Shown here in pieces: positions 53,134-61,959 of a DNA stretch of 64,000 nucleotides. The notes beneath the pieces were generated by a model. The model made no database searches. It was not told the origin of the DNA and was given only the letters and a program-made list of their open reading frames with translations. Numbering within the stretch: the first letter of the stretch is position 1; each line of letters starts with the position of its first letter. The translations under genes were made by a program, and so were the position numbers. Source of the DNA: Roseateles sp. XES5 (GTDB lineage: Bacteria > Pseudomonadota > Alphaproteobacteria > Rhizobiales > Rhizobiaceae); NCBI RefSeq assembly GCF_020535545.1, contig NZ_CP084753.1, forward strand, positions 831,177-895,176, given 5' to 3'.

Positions 53134-54033
53134 CTAGACAAGCCGGCGGCGCAGGTTGTGGATGTGCGATGCGCCGACCCCGCAACAGCCGCCGATCATG
53201 CTCGCGCCGCTTTCCGCCCAGTCGCAGGCAAAGCCCGCATAACGGTCGGCCGAGAGGTCGTCGCGGATGGCGTGCAACGCTTCGTTTGCCGCGCCCTCCT
53301 CGTCCGATGTGAAGGCATTGGCATAGACACCGATTTCGATGGGGCGCCCCGCGGCCCTGAGGATCGGGGCCGCCACGTCCACGGCCTGCCGCATGACTTC
53401 GGGACGGCTGCAATTGAACAGCAAGGCGGAGGCCGTGGAGCCGGCGATCCACCGCGCCGCGTCCGCGACGCTTTCGCCAGACCGCAGCGCCGGGGGCCGG
53501 GTTTCCGCGCCCGGCTCGTCCTCCAGCGTGAAGGAAATCCAGAAGGGTTTTCCGCTGGCCGCCACGGCCTTTTCCACGGCTTCCGCCTCTGCGACGAGGC
53601 TGAGCGTTTCGCCGAGGAAGACATCGACGAAGGGCGTGAGCGCCTCGACCAGCACGCCGAGATAATCCTGCACCCGATCCGGCTGGAACAGGTGCGGCTC
53701 GTAGGAACCGAAGATCGGCGGCAGCGAACCGGCAACGCGGACGGAGCGGCCTTCTGCCGCGTCGGCCGCCTCACGCGCCAGTCGACCGGCGAGCGCGATC
53801 AGGTGCCGCCCGTCGGCGCGAAACCGCGCCTCGCCGATATGGAACGGCACAAGGGCATAGCTGTTCGTCGTGACGACATCCGCCCCTGCGGCGATGAATT
53901 CGTCATGCACGCGCCGGACGATATCAGGGCTTTCCATCAGGGCCAGCGCCGACCATTCCGGCTGGCGGAGTTCGGCCCCGAGGCGCACCAGTTCGCGGCT
54001 CATGCCGCCGTCGAGGATCGTCATGGATGTCAT
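53134..54033 (-). CDS. Homocysteine S-methyltransferase family protein
   Basis: 299 aa from ATG at 54033 (MTSMTILDGGM), with GGGAG 9 nt upstream; the frame is open to 54114 through a hydrophobic, unlikely extension. The fold begins with ILDGGMSREL, carries ADVVTTNSYAL, and has the zinc-binding thiols in LLFNCSRPE and MIGGCCGVG, the signature of the methionine synthase/betaine-homocysteine/MmuM group. Members transfer methyl from S-methylmethionine or related donors to homocysteine. It converges on the amidase gene with 16 bp between stops. Whether it belongs to amide metabolism or methyl-donor use is open. Confidence 0.88.
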   Translation of the reverse strand: MTSMTILDGGMSRELVRLGAELRQPEWSALALMESPDIVRRVHDEFIAAGADVVTTNSYALVPFHIGEARFRADGRHLIALAGRLAREAADAAEGRSVRVAGSLPPIFGSYEPHLFQPDRVQDYLGVLVEALTPFVDVFLGETLSLVAEAEAVEKAVAASGKPFWISFTLEDEPGAETRPPALRSGESVADAARWIAGSTASALLFNCSRPEVMRQAVDVAAPILRAAGRPIEIGVYANAFTSDEEGAANEALHAIRDDLSADRYAGFACDWAESGASMIGGCCGVGASHIHNLRRRLV

Positions 54034-54067
54034 CGGTCTTGTCTCCCGCTCCGGTCGATCTGCTACA

Positions 54068-54081
54068 TTCTGCATGCAGAA
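54068..54081. promoter_or_regulatory. Perfect palindrome TTCTGCATGCAGAA
   Basis: A 14-bp perfect palindrome in the AT-rich 158-bp divergent region between the methyltransferase-family gene and the chemoreceptor gene, 35 nt before the former's start. Likely a regulator or dimer-binding site. Confidence 0.5.
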
Positions 54082-54191
54082 AAAGAATCTACCTACGATT
54101 AAAATTGCATACAACTATTCGTAAAATTTAATCGATCTATAACCAACCGACTGTATACGAAAGGCAGTTCCACCCCGATAGGCGGCTATCC

Positions 54192-56138
54192 ATGCGCAAC
54201 ATCCCGATCATCAGCAAATTCCTCGTCATCCTTCTGGCCTTCGGCCTCTTCGTGGCCGGCGTCATCGCCTACAGCAGTTCGAGACTTTCCTTCGTCAACA
54301 CCAACTATATGGCGTTGCTAGAGCAGGAATCCACGGCCACGCTGACGCTCGCGCGCACCAGCCGCAGCCTCGTCTCGGCCCGCGCCGGCATCGCCGATCT
54401 GCTGCTTGCCCGCACGCCGGAAGCCAAGAAGGTCGCGCTCGCCGATATCGAGATGAGCAAGGGCTTCGTCGTCCAGCAGCTTGACCTGTCGATGGCCGCC
54501 CTCCCCGAGCACGCCGCCTTTGCGGGGCTCAAGGCCGACAGCCTGAATTCGCTCGACACCGTCTGCGGTCCGCTGATCGCCGCCGCCACCGCCGCCGCCA
54601 GCGATGTGGATATCGACCGCACGCAGGCCGAATTCCCGAAGAGCTGCCAGCCGGCTCTCAACGCGTCCATCGAGAAGGTGACGAACGAGATCACCGTCGT
54701 CATGGATATGGCCGCCGCCCGCACGGCGGCACTCGACGAAATCTCGGGTTCCACCATCGTCATGACGGTGGTCGGCGCCGCCATCGGCCTCGTCGTCATC
54801 CTCATCGCCGGCTTCTACGCGGTCCGGGCGTGGATCGCCCGTCCGCTCAACACGCTCGCCGGCACCATGACCACGCTCGCCAATGGTAATCTCGACGTCA
54901 CCGTCGCCGAAACCGAACGCCGCGACGAAGTCGGCGGCATGGCCCGTGCCGTCCAGGTCTTCAAGGACAACGGCCTGCGCACCCGCTCCCTCGAAGCCTC
55001 CTCGCAGGCCGAACGCACCGCAGCCGAAGCCGAGCGCGAACGCACCCTCGAAGTCGACCGCGTGCGCGCCGCCGCCATGGCCCAGGCCACCGGCGGTCTT
55101 GCCGAAGGCCTCAAGCGCATGGCCGGCGGCGATCTCGCCTGCGAACTCACGCAGTCCTTCTCGCCCGAGTTCGAAAGCCTGCGCCAGGACTTCAACGCCG
55201 CCGTCTCCCAGCTGCGCACCACGCTGCAGTCGGTCTCCGAAGCCACCGGCTCCATCGACAGCGGCTCGCGCGAGCTCAGCCAGGCCGCCAACGACCTGTC
55301 CCGCCGCACCGAACAGCAGGCCGCCGCCCTCGAGCAGACCGCCGCCGCCCTCGACGAGATCACCGCCAACGTCTCGCAGTCCACCAAGCGCGCCGAGGAA
55401 GCCCGCAACAAGGCCTCCGAGGCCAATTCCTCCGCGCATCATTCGGTCAAGGTCGTCTCCGACGCCGTCGCCGCCATGCAGCGCATCGAGGCCTCCTCCG
55501 GCCAGATCTCCAACATCATCGGCGTGATCGACGGCATCGCCTTCCAGACCAATATCCTGGCCCTGAACGCCGCGGTGGAAGCCGCCCGTGCGGGCGAGCA
55601 CGGCAAGGGTTTCGCCGTCGTGGCCTCCGAGGTGCGCGCCCTGGCCTCGCGCAGCGCCCAGGCCGCCAAGGAGATCAAGGTGCTGATCCGCCATTCGGCG
55701 GGCGAGGTCGAAGGGGGCGTTCGCCTCGTGACGGAGACCGGTGCGGCGCTGAAGGTGATCGGCGAGCATGTCAGCGAGATCAATGCACAGCTCGACGCCA
55801 TCACCACCTCGGCGCGCGAGCAGTCGGTCGGGCTGGCGGAGGTCAATGTGGCCATCATCCAGATGGACGACACCACGCAGAAGAACGCCGCCATGGTCGA
55901 GCAGTCCACCGCCGCAAGCGCATCGCTCGCCGGCGAGGCGGACCGCCTGCGCCAGCTCATCAGCCAGTTCCAGGTCGGAAACGTCGCGACGGCGCAAGGC
56001 CGCCCGCAGCTCCGGGTCGCCAACGCCGCCTCGGCGCAGGTCGCCTCCCCCGCCAAGCGCATGGTGAACAAGATTGCCAGCGCCTTCGGCGGTGGCAACG
56101 CCGCTCCGGCCGTGCAGGCAGGCTGGGACGAGTTCTAA
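54192..56138 (+). CDS. Methyl-accepting chemotaxis protein with C-terminal WxxF tail
   Basis: 648 aa. TM1 at about 9-29, a periplasmic helical sensor of about 155 residues, TM2 near 187-210, then a HAMP domain, a second HAMP-like segment (LKRMAGGDLACELTQSFSPEFESLRQDFN, about 305-340) and the methyl-accepting signalling hairpin, with tip DGIAFQTNILALNAAVEAARAGEHGKGFAVVASEVRAL split by conserved Glu and Asn positions. The last five residues, GWDEF, fit the xWxxF pentapeptide that tethers CheR/CheB in E. coli receptors. It lies among amide-uptake and dehydratase genes, so its ligand may be one of their substrates (inference). A strong hairpin follows the stop. Confidence 0.95.
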   Translation: MRNIPIISKFLVILLAFGLFVAGVIAYSSSRLSFVNTNYMALLEQESTATLTLARTSRSLVSARAGIADLLLARTPEAKKVALADIEMSKGFVVQQLDLSMAALPEHAAFAGLKADSLNSLDTVCGPLIAAATAAASDVDIDRTQAEFPKSCQPALNASIEKVTNEITVVMDMAAARTAALDEISGSTIVMTVVGAAIGLVVILIAGFYAVRAWIARPLNTLAGTMTTLANGNLDVTVAETERRDEVGGMARAVQVFKDNGLRTRSLEASSQAERTAAEAERERTLEVDRVRAAAMAQATGGLAEGLKRMAGGDLACELTQSFSPEFESLRQDFNAAVSQLRTTLQSVSEATGSIDSGSRELSQAANDLSRRTEQQAAALEQTAAALDEITANVSQSTKRAEEARNKASEANSSAHHSVKVVSDAVAAMQRIEASSGQISNIIGVIDGIAFQTNILALNAAVEAARAGEHGKGFAVVASEVRALASRSAQAAKEIKVLIRHSAGEVEGGVRLVTETGAALKVIGEHVSEINAQLDAITTSAREQSVGLAEVNVAIIQMDDTTQKNAAMVEQSTAASASLAGEADRLRQLISQFQVGNVATAQGRPQLRVANAASAQVASPAKRMVNKIASAFGGGNAAPAVQAGWDEF

Positions 56139-56149
56139 GCTCGAACCAC

Positions 56150-56189
56150 GCCGGAGCGTCCTTCTTTCCTAGAGGAAGGACGCTCCGGC
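56150..56189 (+). terminator. Hairpin terminator after the chemoreceptor gene
   Basis: GCCGGAGCGTCCTTC (56150-56164) pairs perfectly with GAAGGACGCTCCGGC (56175-56189) over a 10-nt loop, 12 nt after the stop. No U-tract on the plus strand. Confidence 0.75.
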
Positions 56190-56289
56190 AAAGCCACCAT
56201 CTCGGCTGTCACCGTGACAAGAATGGGCGTTCCCAAGGCGGGAATGCCCTTTTATGTATCGGGCTCCATCGCAGCCGAGGGCCATCCGC

Positions 56290-57264
56290 ATGACTTCCAT
56301 CGAAATGATCGTCGCCGCCCGGGCGCGGCTTCACGGCCATGGCCGGCGCACGCCGCTGCTCACCTCGCCGTTCCTCGACGAGATCGCCGGACGGCGCGTC
56401 TATGTGAAGGCGGAATGCCTGCAACATACCGGCTCGTTCAAGTTCCGCGGCGGCTGGTCCGCCCTGTCGGGCCTCGCGCCCGATCTCCGCAAGCGCGGCG
56501 TGATCGCCTTCTCCTCGGGAAACCATGCGCAGGGCGTCGCCCTCGCGGCGCGTCGGCACGACGCGCCCTGCGTCATCATCATGCCCTCGGACGCACCGCG
56601 ACTGAAGATCGACAACACCCGCGCCTTCGGGGCCGAAGTCGTTCTCTATGATCGCGCGAAAGAGGATCGGGATGCGATCGGCGCACGGCTTTCCGAAGAG
56701 CGCGGCCTGACGCTGGTCAGACCCTTCGACGAACCGCTGGTCATCGCCGGCCAGGGCACGGTGGGCCTCGAGATCGCCGAACAGGCGGAGGAGGAAGGCA
56801 TTGCGAGCGCCGAGGTGCTGGTGCCCTGTGGCGGCGGCGGATTGAGTTCGGGTGTCGCCCTCGCCCTCGAGGCCACGGCCCCCGGCTTTACGCTGCGCAC
56901 CTGCGAACCGGAGCATTTCGACGACACCGCCCGCTCGCTGGCAGCCGGAAAGGTCGTGCGGAATGCGGCGCTCGCGGGCTCGATCTGCGATGCCATTATC
57001 ACGCCGGAACCGGGCCGAATCACCCTGCCCATCCTTGAAAGGCTCGCCGGCGCAGGCCTTGCCGTCACCGACGAGGAGGCTCTTCGCGCCATGGCGCTCG
57101 CCTTCAAGCGGCTGAAACTGGTCATCGAACCAGGCGGCGCGGTGGCCCTCGCCGCCGCCCTGTTCCACGGCGACCGGCTGAATGGCGACACCGCCATCGC
57201 CGTCGCCTCCGGCGGCAATGTCGACACGGACCTCTTCACCGAAGCGCTGCGGCGCTTCGGCTAG
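56290..57264 (+). CDS. PLP-dependent serine/threonine dehydratase family protein
   Basis: 324 aa from the ATG at 56290 (MTSIEMIV); the frame is open to 56254. A fold-type II PLP enzyme: the Schiff-base Lys51 lies in HTGSFKFRGG, the substrate loop is SSGNHAQGVALAA, the phosphate-binding loop GGGGLSSGVALA, and the C-terminus has VASGGNVD. Length and motifs fit catabolic threonine dehydratase, serine racemase or hydroxyaspartate ammonia-lyase without an ACT domain. It would deaminate a hydroxy amino acid to a keto acid and ammonia. The stop TAG overlaps the start of a degenerate TAGAGTGTTTC repeat-like edge. Confidence 0.88.
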   Translation: MTSIEMIVAARARLHGHGRRTPLLTSPFLDEIAGRRVYVKAECLQHTGSFKFRGGWSALSGLAPDLRKRGVIAFSSGNHAQGVALAARRHDAPCVIIMPSDAPRLKIDNTRAFGAEVVLYDRAKEDRDAIGARLSEERGLTLVRPFDEPLVIAGQGTVGLEIAEQAEEEGIASAEVLVPCGGGGLSSGVALALEATAPGFTLRTCEPEHFDDTARSLAAGKVVRNAALAGSICDAIITPEPGRITLPILERLAGAGLAVTDEEALRAMALAFKRLKLVIEPGGAVALAAALFHGDRLNGDTAIAVASGGNVDTDLFTEALRRFG

Positions 57265-57317
57265 AGTGTTTCTTCCAGCGCAAAATCGCCGCGCCCGTTT
57301 GTCGGAATTGCGTTAGG

Positions 57318-57920
57318 TCAGTCCGCCACCGAAATGTCGGGCGCGACCGAACCGATATTGTAGCCTTCGAGCTGCGCGGCCCCGTTCCGTTCGGGGAAAT
57401 GCAGGATCGTCGCCGTGCCGGGCGTGACGGGCACGACGCGGGCGGGCGGCAGGTCGAGGAATTCGTGGCAGGCCGCCCGGATGACCCCGCCATGGGCGAC
57501 GACCAGAAGATCGCCGTCGGTGCGGGACATCCAGTCGCGCACGCCCTCGGCCACCCGCTTGCGGAAAATGCCCCAGGTCTCGCCGTTCTCGGGTGTGAAG
57601 GTGCCCGCCCGCCAGGCGACATAGTCCTCGGGATGGGCGGCGATGAGGTCCGGCTTGCGTTTGCCGGTCCAGGCGCCCATGTCCAGCTCGCGGAAGCGGG
57701 CATCGGACGGCGCGTCGGGATGGCCGATCAGGGCAACGGTCTGGCGCGTGCGACCGAGGTCGGAGGCGATGATGCGCGCCGGCTTCAGTGCCTTGGCATA
57801 GGGCCGGAACTGCTTGACCTGCGCCACCCCGCGCTCGGAGAGCAGCGAATTGTCCTGCCCCTGCAGGCGCTGCTCCGCATTCCACTCGGTTTCGCCGTGA
57901 CGCATGAGGATAAGCCTCAT
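57318..57920 (-). CDS. Histidine phosphatase family protein
   Basis: 200 aa. MRLILMRHGETEWNAEQRLQGQDNS carries the RHGE catalytic motif (phospho-acceptor His8), with Glu and the second His in the VVAHGGVIR segment near residue 145. Members dephosphorylate phosphoglycerates, sugar phosphates or cobalamin intermediates. Its ATG overlaps the stop of the ABC ATPase gene (57917-57920), so it is the last gene of the importer operon. That coupling suggests that it dephosphorylates the imported compound, which would make the transporter one for a phosphorylated substrate rather than iron (inference). Confidence 0.88.
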   Translation of the reverse strand: MRLILMRHGETEWNAEQRLQGQDNSLLSERGVAQVKQFRPYAKALKPARIIASDLGRTRQTVALIGHPDAPSDARFRELDMGAWTGKRKPDLIAAHPEDYVAWRAGTFTPENGETWGIFRKRVAEGVRDWMSRTDGDLLVVAHGGVIRAACHEFLDLPPARVVPVTPGTATILHFPERNGAAQLEGYNIGSVAPDISVAD

Positions 57921-59017
57921 TGATGTATCCTTTCTCCAGTGGCCGCGAAGACCGCATCGGGGGTGCGAATGAAGGAGAGCGTGATCGGCTCGCCGGGCAT
58001 CGCAGTGAAGTAGCCGTCGGCCATGGCGGTGATGCGCTGGTCGCCGGCAAGAGCCGTCACCATCGTGCGGCCGGCGATCGGCGCAGCCTCGGCAAAGCGC
58101 GCGGTGAGCGTGGGCATACCCGCCACCGCACCGACGCCGACGTCTTCCGCACGGTACAGGAGCTGCACCGCCTCATGCCCGGCCGCCAGCGCCGCCGGGG
58201 CGAGCACCGTCTCGCCGAAGACAAGGTTTTCCCCCACACGCTGGACCGGCAGAAGATTTGCCGGCGGCGTGCCGAGGAAGGTCGCGACGAAAGTCGTCTC
58301 GGGATGGCGCAGAAGATCGATCGGCTTGCCGAACTGTTCGACGCGGCCATTGTTGAGCACGGCGACATGGGTCGCCATGGTCATCGCCTCCACCTGATCA
58401 TGCGTGACATAGACCGAGGTCGCCCCGGTCGCCCGGTGGATGCGCATCAGTTCGCTGCGCATCTCGATGCGCAGCTTGGCATCGAGGTTGGAAAGCGGCT
58501 CGTCGAAGAGCAGGATGCTCGGCTCCGGCGCAATGGTGCGGGCGATCGCCACGCGCTGCTGCTGGCCGCCGGAGATTTCCGCGGGATAACGTTCGGCGAG
58601 CGCATCGATGCCGAGCAGCCCGAGCACTTCCCTGACCCGCTTCTCGCGCTTTTCCCGCGGCCATTTCGCCACCTTCAGCGGCCAGGCGATGTTGCCGGCC
58701 ACCGTCATATGCGGCCAGAGCGCGTAGCTCTGGAAGACGAGGCCGGCATTGCGCCGTCCGGCATCGGCGATGACACCGCCCGCCCCGCTGGAGACGGTCT
58801 TGCCGACGAAGGCGATCTCCCCTTCCGTCGGGCTTTCGAGGCCGGCGAGCATGCGCAGGAGGGTCGACTTGCCGCAGCCCGACGGTCCGACGAGGACGAG
58901 GAAGGCCCCGGCGGGAACGGAGATATCGATGTTTTTGACGGCGGTGAAGGCGCCGAAACGTTTGACGAGATTGCGGATCTTGATGGCGTCCGCGGCCCCT
59001 GTGGCAAGCGCGTTCAT
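57917..59017 (-). CDS. ABC transporter ATPase, Fe3+/putrescine (FbpC/PotA) type
   Basis: 366 aa from ATG at 59017, overlapping the permease stop (ATGA); an ATG at 59029 is possible. The ATPase domain has Walker A GPSGCGKST, signature ISGGQQQRVAIARTI, Walker B ILLFDEPLSNLDAKL and H-loop YVTHDQVEAM. A C-terminal TOBE-like regulatory domain (about 285-366) follows. This is the FbpC/PotA/UgpC class, which serves importers of iron, polyamines, glycerol-3-phosphate and 2-aminoethylphosphonate. The inserted RRNAGLVFQSYALWPHM Q-loop is standard. Confidence 0.92.
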   Translation of the reverse strand: MNALATGAADAIKIRNLVKRFGAFTAVKNIDISVPAGAFLVLVGPSGCGKSTLLRMLAGLESPTEGEIAFVGKTVSSGAGGVIADAGRRNAGLVFQSYALWPHMTVAGNIAWPLKVAKWPREKREKRVREVLGLLGIDALAERYPAEISGGQQQRVAIARTIAPEPSILLFDEPLSNLDAKLRIEMRSELMRIHRATGATSVYVTHDQVEAMTMATHVAVLNNGRVEQFGKPIDLLRHPETTFVATFLGTPPANLLPVQRVGENLVFGETVLAPAALAAGHEAVQLLYRAEDVGVGAVAGMPTLTARFAEAAPIAGRTMVTALAGDQRITAMADGYFTAMPGEPITLSFIRTPDAVFAATGERIHQ

Positions 59018-60699
59018 GACTCTTTCCATTTCTGGACGCGGTTCTGCAGGCTGTGGGCGAGGAACGACGCCGCAAGGCAGACCACGAGGATGACGAGGGT
59101 GATGGCATTGGCGAACTGCATGAAGCCTTCCGACGCATAGCGGTAGGCGACCATGGAGAGCACCGGCGAGGTGGCGGTGAAGAGCAGCACGACCAGCGAG
59201 AGGTCGCGCACCATCTTGACGAAGACGAGGATGGCGCCGGCAAACAGGCCCCGGATCGCCAGCGGGAAGACGATGGCGAAGAGCCGCCGCACGAGGCTTG
59301 CGCCCGTCAGCCGCGCGCTCTCCTCGATATCGGCCGAAATCTGCCCGAGCACGGAGCGGCCGGACTGCACCGCGAAGGGCAGGTTGTGCGCCGAGGCCGC
59401 AATGACCAGCAGCGCGAAGGTGCCGTAGAGCGAGGGAAGCGGCCCGATGGGTGCGCCGAACAGCGCGATGTAGGCGGCGGCGAAGGCGATGCTCGGCACC
59501 AGCAGCGGCAGGAAGGCGAGCTGGCTGAGGAGCGTCGCCAGCAGGCTGCCCTTGCGCTGCACGATGGTATAGGCGAGCGCGAGGCCGAGCAGCATGGTGG
59601 TGAAGGCGACGACGAGGCCAAGGCGGATGGTGTTCCACAAGGCGTCGATCAGCACGGGATTGCGGAAGATGCCGGCCTGGCCCTGGGCGATCTCGCCGCC
59701 ACCCTCGCCGATCCAGAAATGCAGCGTCCAGTTGGAGAACAGCGCCCCGCTCTGCGGCGCGAGACTGGAGGCGGCAAGCACCAGCACCGGCACGACCGTG
59801 GTGAAGAGGCCGATGAGGGCGGCGAGCGCAAAGAGCGGCCAGCGCCAGGCACCGAGTGGAAAGCGCTTCGTGCGCCCGCCCTTGCCCGTGACGGTGATGA
59901 AAGCCTTGCGCCCGGAAACGAGGCGGTCCGACAGGAAGAGGAACAGCGCCGAGACGGCGATCAGAAGCAGCGCCAGCACGAAGCCGCGCTCGTTCTGGCC
60001 GGTCTCGATCATGCCGAAGAGGCGGGTGGAGAGCGTCTGCATGCGCACCGGCAGGCCAAGCAAGGCGGGCGCGGCGAAATTGGCGACCGCGCCGGCAAAG
60101 GTCAGCGAGGCGGCCGCGACGAGCGCCGGGGTGACGACCGGCAGGATGATGCCGAAGAAGATGCGGGGACGCCGGGCGCCCGCCATCTGCCCGGCCTCGA
60201 CGAGATCGGCCCCGACCGAGCCGAGCGCGGCGGCGATGATCGTGTAGGCGAGCGAATAGTAGTGGGCGATCAGCACGATGGCGGTGGGAACGAGGCCCCA
60301 GGCGAGCCAGTCGGGAATGGAAAGCCCGTTCGTCTCGAAGAAACCGGCCGAGCCACCGAGGCGGGAGTTGCGGAACAGGGTGCCCCAGGCGAGCGCGGCG
60401 GCAAAACTCGGGATCATGTAGGGCAGCGTCGCCATCATGGCGAGGAAGCGGCGTCCCGGCACGTCCGTCAGCACGACGAGCCAGGCGAGGAAACCGCCGA
60501 TCATCAGGCAGCCGCCGGCCACGCAGAAGCCGAGCACCATGGTGTTGAGCAGCGGCCACCACCACAGATTGGCCGAAAGGCGGCTGGCGAGCACGGCCTG
60601 CCAGGCGGCGATGCCCTCGGGCGTCAGCGTCGACAGGAGGATGCGGGCGAGCGGCGCGACCACGAGGATGGCGACGATCAGGACGAGCACGGCCGGCAA
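59014..60699 (-). CDS. ABC transporter permease, FbpB-type fused double permease; start uncertain
   Basis: 561 aa reading from TTG at 60699. Two BPD_transp_1 halves, each with an EAA loop (VEAGQMAGARRPRIFFGIILP and IEESARLTGASLVRRLFAIVFP), make a single-chain FbpB-like channel with about twelve membrane segments. TTG at 60699 has no Shine-Dalgarno. An ATG at 60758 has a strong one (GGAGGAG) but is one base out of frame; adding one G in the run at 60706-60708 would join MTSTSLSAPSGSRLLRSG to LPLPAVLVLI. So the true gene probably begins at 60758, and the sequence carries a 1-bp deletion or error. It overlaps the ATPase gene by four bases. Confidence 0.85.
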   Translation of the reverse strand: MPAVLVLIVAILVVAPLARILLSTLTPEGIAAWQAVLASRLSANLWWWPLLNTMVLGFCVAGGCLMIGGFLAWLVVLTDVPGRRFLAMMATLPYMIPSFAAALAWGTLFRNSRLGGSAGFFETNGLSIPDWLAWGLVPTAIVLIAHYYSLAYTIIAAALGSVGADLVEAGQMAGARRPRIFFGIILPVVTPALVAAASLTFAGAVANFAAPALLGLPVRMQTLSTRLFGMIETGQNERGFVLALLLIAVSALFLFLSDRLVSGRKAFITVTGKGGRTKRFPLGAWRWPLFALAALIGLFTTVVPVLVLAASSLAPQSGALFSNWTLHFWIGEGGGEIAQGQAGIFRNPVLIDALWNTIRLGLVVAFTTMLLGLALAYTIVQRKGSLLATLLSQLAFLPLLVPSIAFAAAYIALFGAPIGPLPSLYGTFALLVIAASAHNLPFAVQSGRSVLGQISADIEESARLTGASLVRRLFAIVFPLAIRGLFAGAILVFVKMVRDLSLVVLLFTATSPVLSMVAYRYASEGFMQFANAITLVILVVCLAASFLAHSLQNRVQKWKES

Positions 60700-60812
60700 A
60701 GGAAGCCCGATCGGAGCAGCCGGCTGCCCGATGGCGCTGAAAGCGAGGTCGATGTCATGGGAACTCCTCCACGCCTGCCGGCGCCGTGTCGTGGCGCCGG
60801 CAGGCGGCTCCG

Positions 60813-61934
60813 TTACTGGAGCGTGATGATGAGGTCGGCGATGCGGCCGCGTGCGGCGGCGGTCTTGGCCGGGTCGATGGTCCAGGCCTTCAGGTCGTCA
60901 CGTTTGACGGAGTCCGGATGGTCGGCGATGGCCTTGCGCACCGCATAGTCGCCCGGCACATTGAAGGGCTCGAAGCCGGGACCACCGGTCGGCGAATTGT
61001 CGCCGAACATGAAGTCGATGAGCAGGCGCGCGGCGGCCGGATGCGGCGCCTTGTCGGCAATGGTCAGCACCGCCGGGAAGAGGATGCCGTTGGCCGGCTC
61101 GACATTGTTGGCGACCTGCAGCGCCCAGCCTTCCTTCTCGTTGTCGCGGCGGTCCGAATAGGTGCCGAAACCGACGGGCGGGTTCTTGGCGTTGACGTCG
61201 CCGATCGACTTGTTGAGCACGTCGCTGTTGGGCAGCAGGATCAGGTCGTTCTCGAACAGCGCCTTGATGAACTGTTCGCCCGCGCCTTCCAGTCCCTCCT
61301 CGACCTCGATGTCCTTGCCGTACTTGGCCTTGTAGGCGGCAGCCATCTCGTCCGGGTGAAGCGCGATCTCGGTCAGGAGATCGAGCAGTTCGCCGCGCTG
61401 GCTCGGATCGACCATCAGCACGCGGCCCTGCCATTCCGGCTCGGTAAGCTGCCAGAGATTGGTGACGGGCGAGCCATCCGGGAAGGCCTTCTCGTTATAC
61501 ATCAGCACCTTGGTGGACAGGCGTTGCGTAAGGAGCGGCCCCTTGAAGCGATCCTCCAGTTCGCCGGCGACGCGCGGCGGCACGTAGTTCACCACGCGCT
61601 TCTCTTCCACCAGCTTGGAAAAGACGACGGGTGTGTCGGCGATATAGAGCACGTCGACGGCGTGCACGCCCGCCTGCTGCTCGGCTTCCACGCGGGCGAT
61701 CTGCTTGGTCGAGCTCATGTCGAGACCGATGAGATCGATGCCCGGATAGGCATCCTCGAAGGCCTTCTCGATCTTGGCGATGCGGCTCGACAGCGAGAAG
61801 ACGGTGACGCTGCCCTCCTTCTGCGCCAGCGGCAGCAATTGTTCGGGCGTCAGGCCGTCGAGGTCTTCGGCCATCGCGGCGGCCGGCAGGACGAGACAGG
61901 CCGCAAGGGCGGATGCGTACAGATGTTTCAGCAT
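60813..61934 (-). CDS. ABC transporter substrate-binding protein, Fe3+/organophosphate (FbpA/AfuA-like) type
   Basis: 373 aa from ATG at 61934 with GGAGGAGGAAACC upstream. Signal peptide MLKHLYASALAACLVLPAAAMA, then a type II periplasmic binding fold: GSVTVFSLSSRIAKIEKAFEDAYPGI at the start, RVLMVDPSQRGELL, AANNV-like segment VANNVEPANGILFP, and a C-terminal helix. Such proteins bind ferric iron, 2-aminoethylphosphonate, sugar phosphates or phosphoglycerate derivatives. No tandem Tyr iron ligands are obvious, and the operon encodes a phosphatase and an SIS-domain regulator, so a phosphorylated ligand is more likely than iron (inference). First structural gene of the operon, directly after the RpiR gene. 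Confidence 0.88.
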   Translation of the reverse strand: MLKHLYASALAACLVLPAAAMAEDLDGLTPEQLLPLAQKEGSVTVFSLSSRIAKIEKAFEDAYPGIDLIGLDMSSTKQIARVEAEQQAGVHAVDVLYIADTPVVFSKLVEEKRVVNYVPPRVAGELEDRFKGPLLTQRLSTKVLMYNEKAFPDGSPVTNLWQLTEPEWQGRVLMVDPSQRGELLDLLTEIALHPDEMAAAYKAKYGKDIEVEEGLEGAGEQFIKALFENDLILLPNSDVLNKSIGDVNAKNPPVGFGTYSDRRDNEKEGWALQVANNVEPANGILFPAVLTIADKAPHPAAARLLIDFMFGDNSPTGGPGFEPFNVPGDYAVRKAIADHPDSVKRDDLKAWTIDPAKTAAARGRIADLIITLQ

Positions 61935-61959
61935 GGTTTCCTCCTCCAATTTTCTCTTT

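Noticed and set aside
57917..60565. 882-codon minus-strand frame
   Set aside because: The first 515 codons are an out-of-frame, Arg/Ala-rich shadow of the permease gene; the real ATPase begins at 59017 with an ATGA overlap.
59053..60948. Plus-strand 631-codon frame opposite the permease
   Set aside because: Charged, motif-free composition (Glu/Asp/Arg/Gly) typical of antisense to a membrane protein gene.
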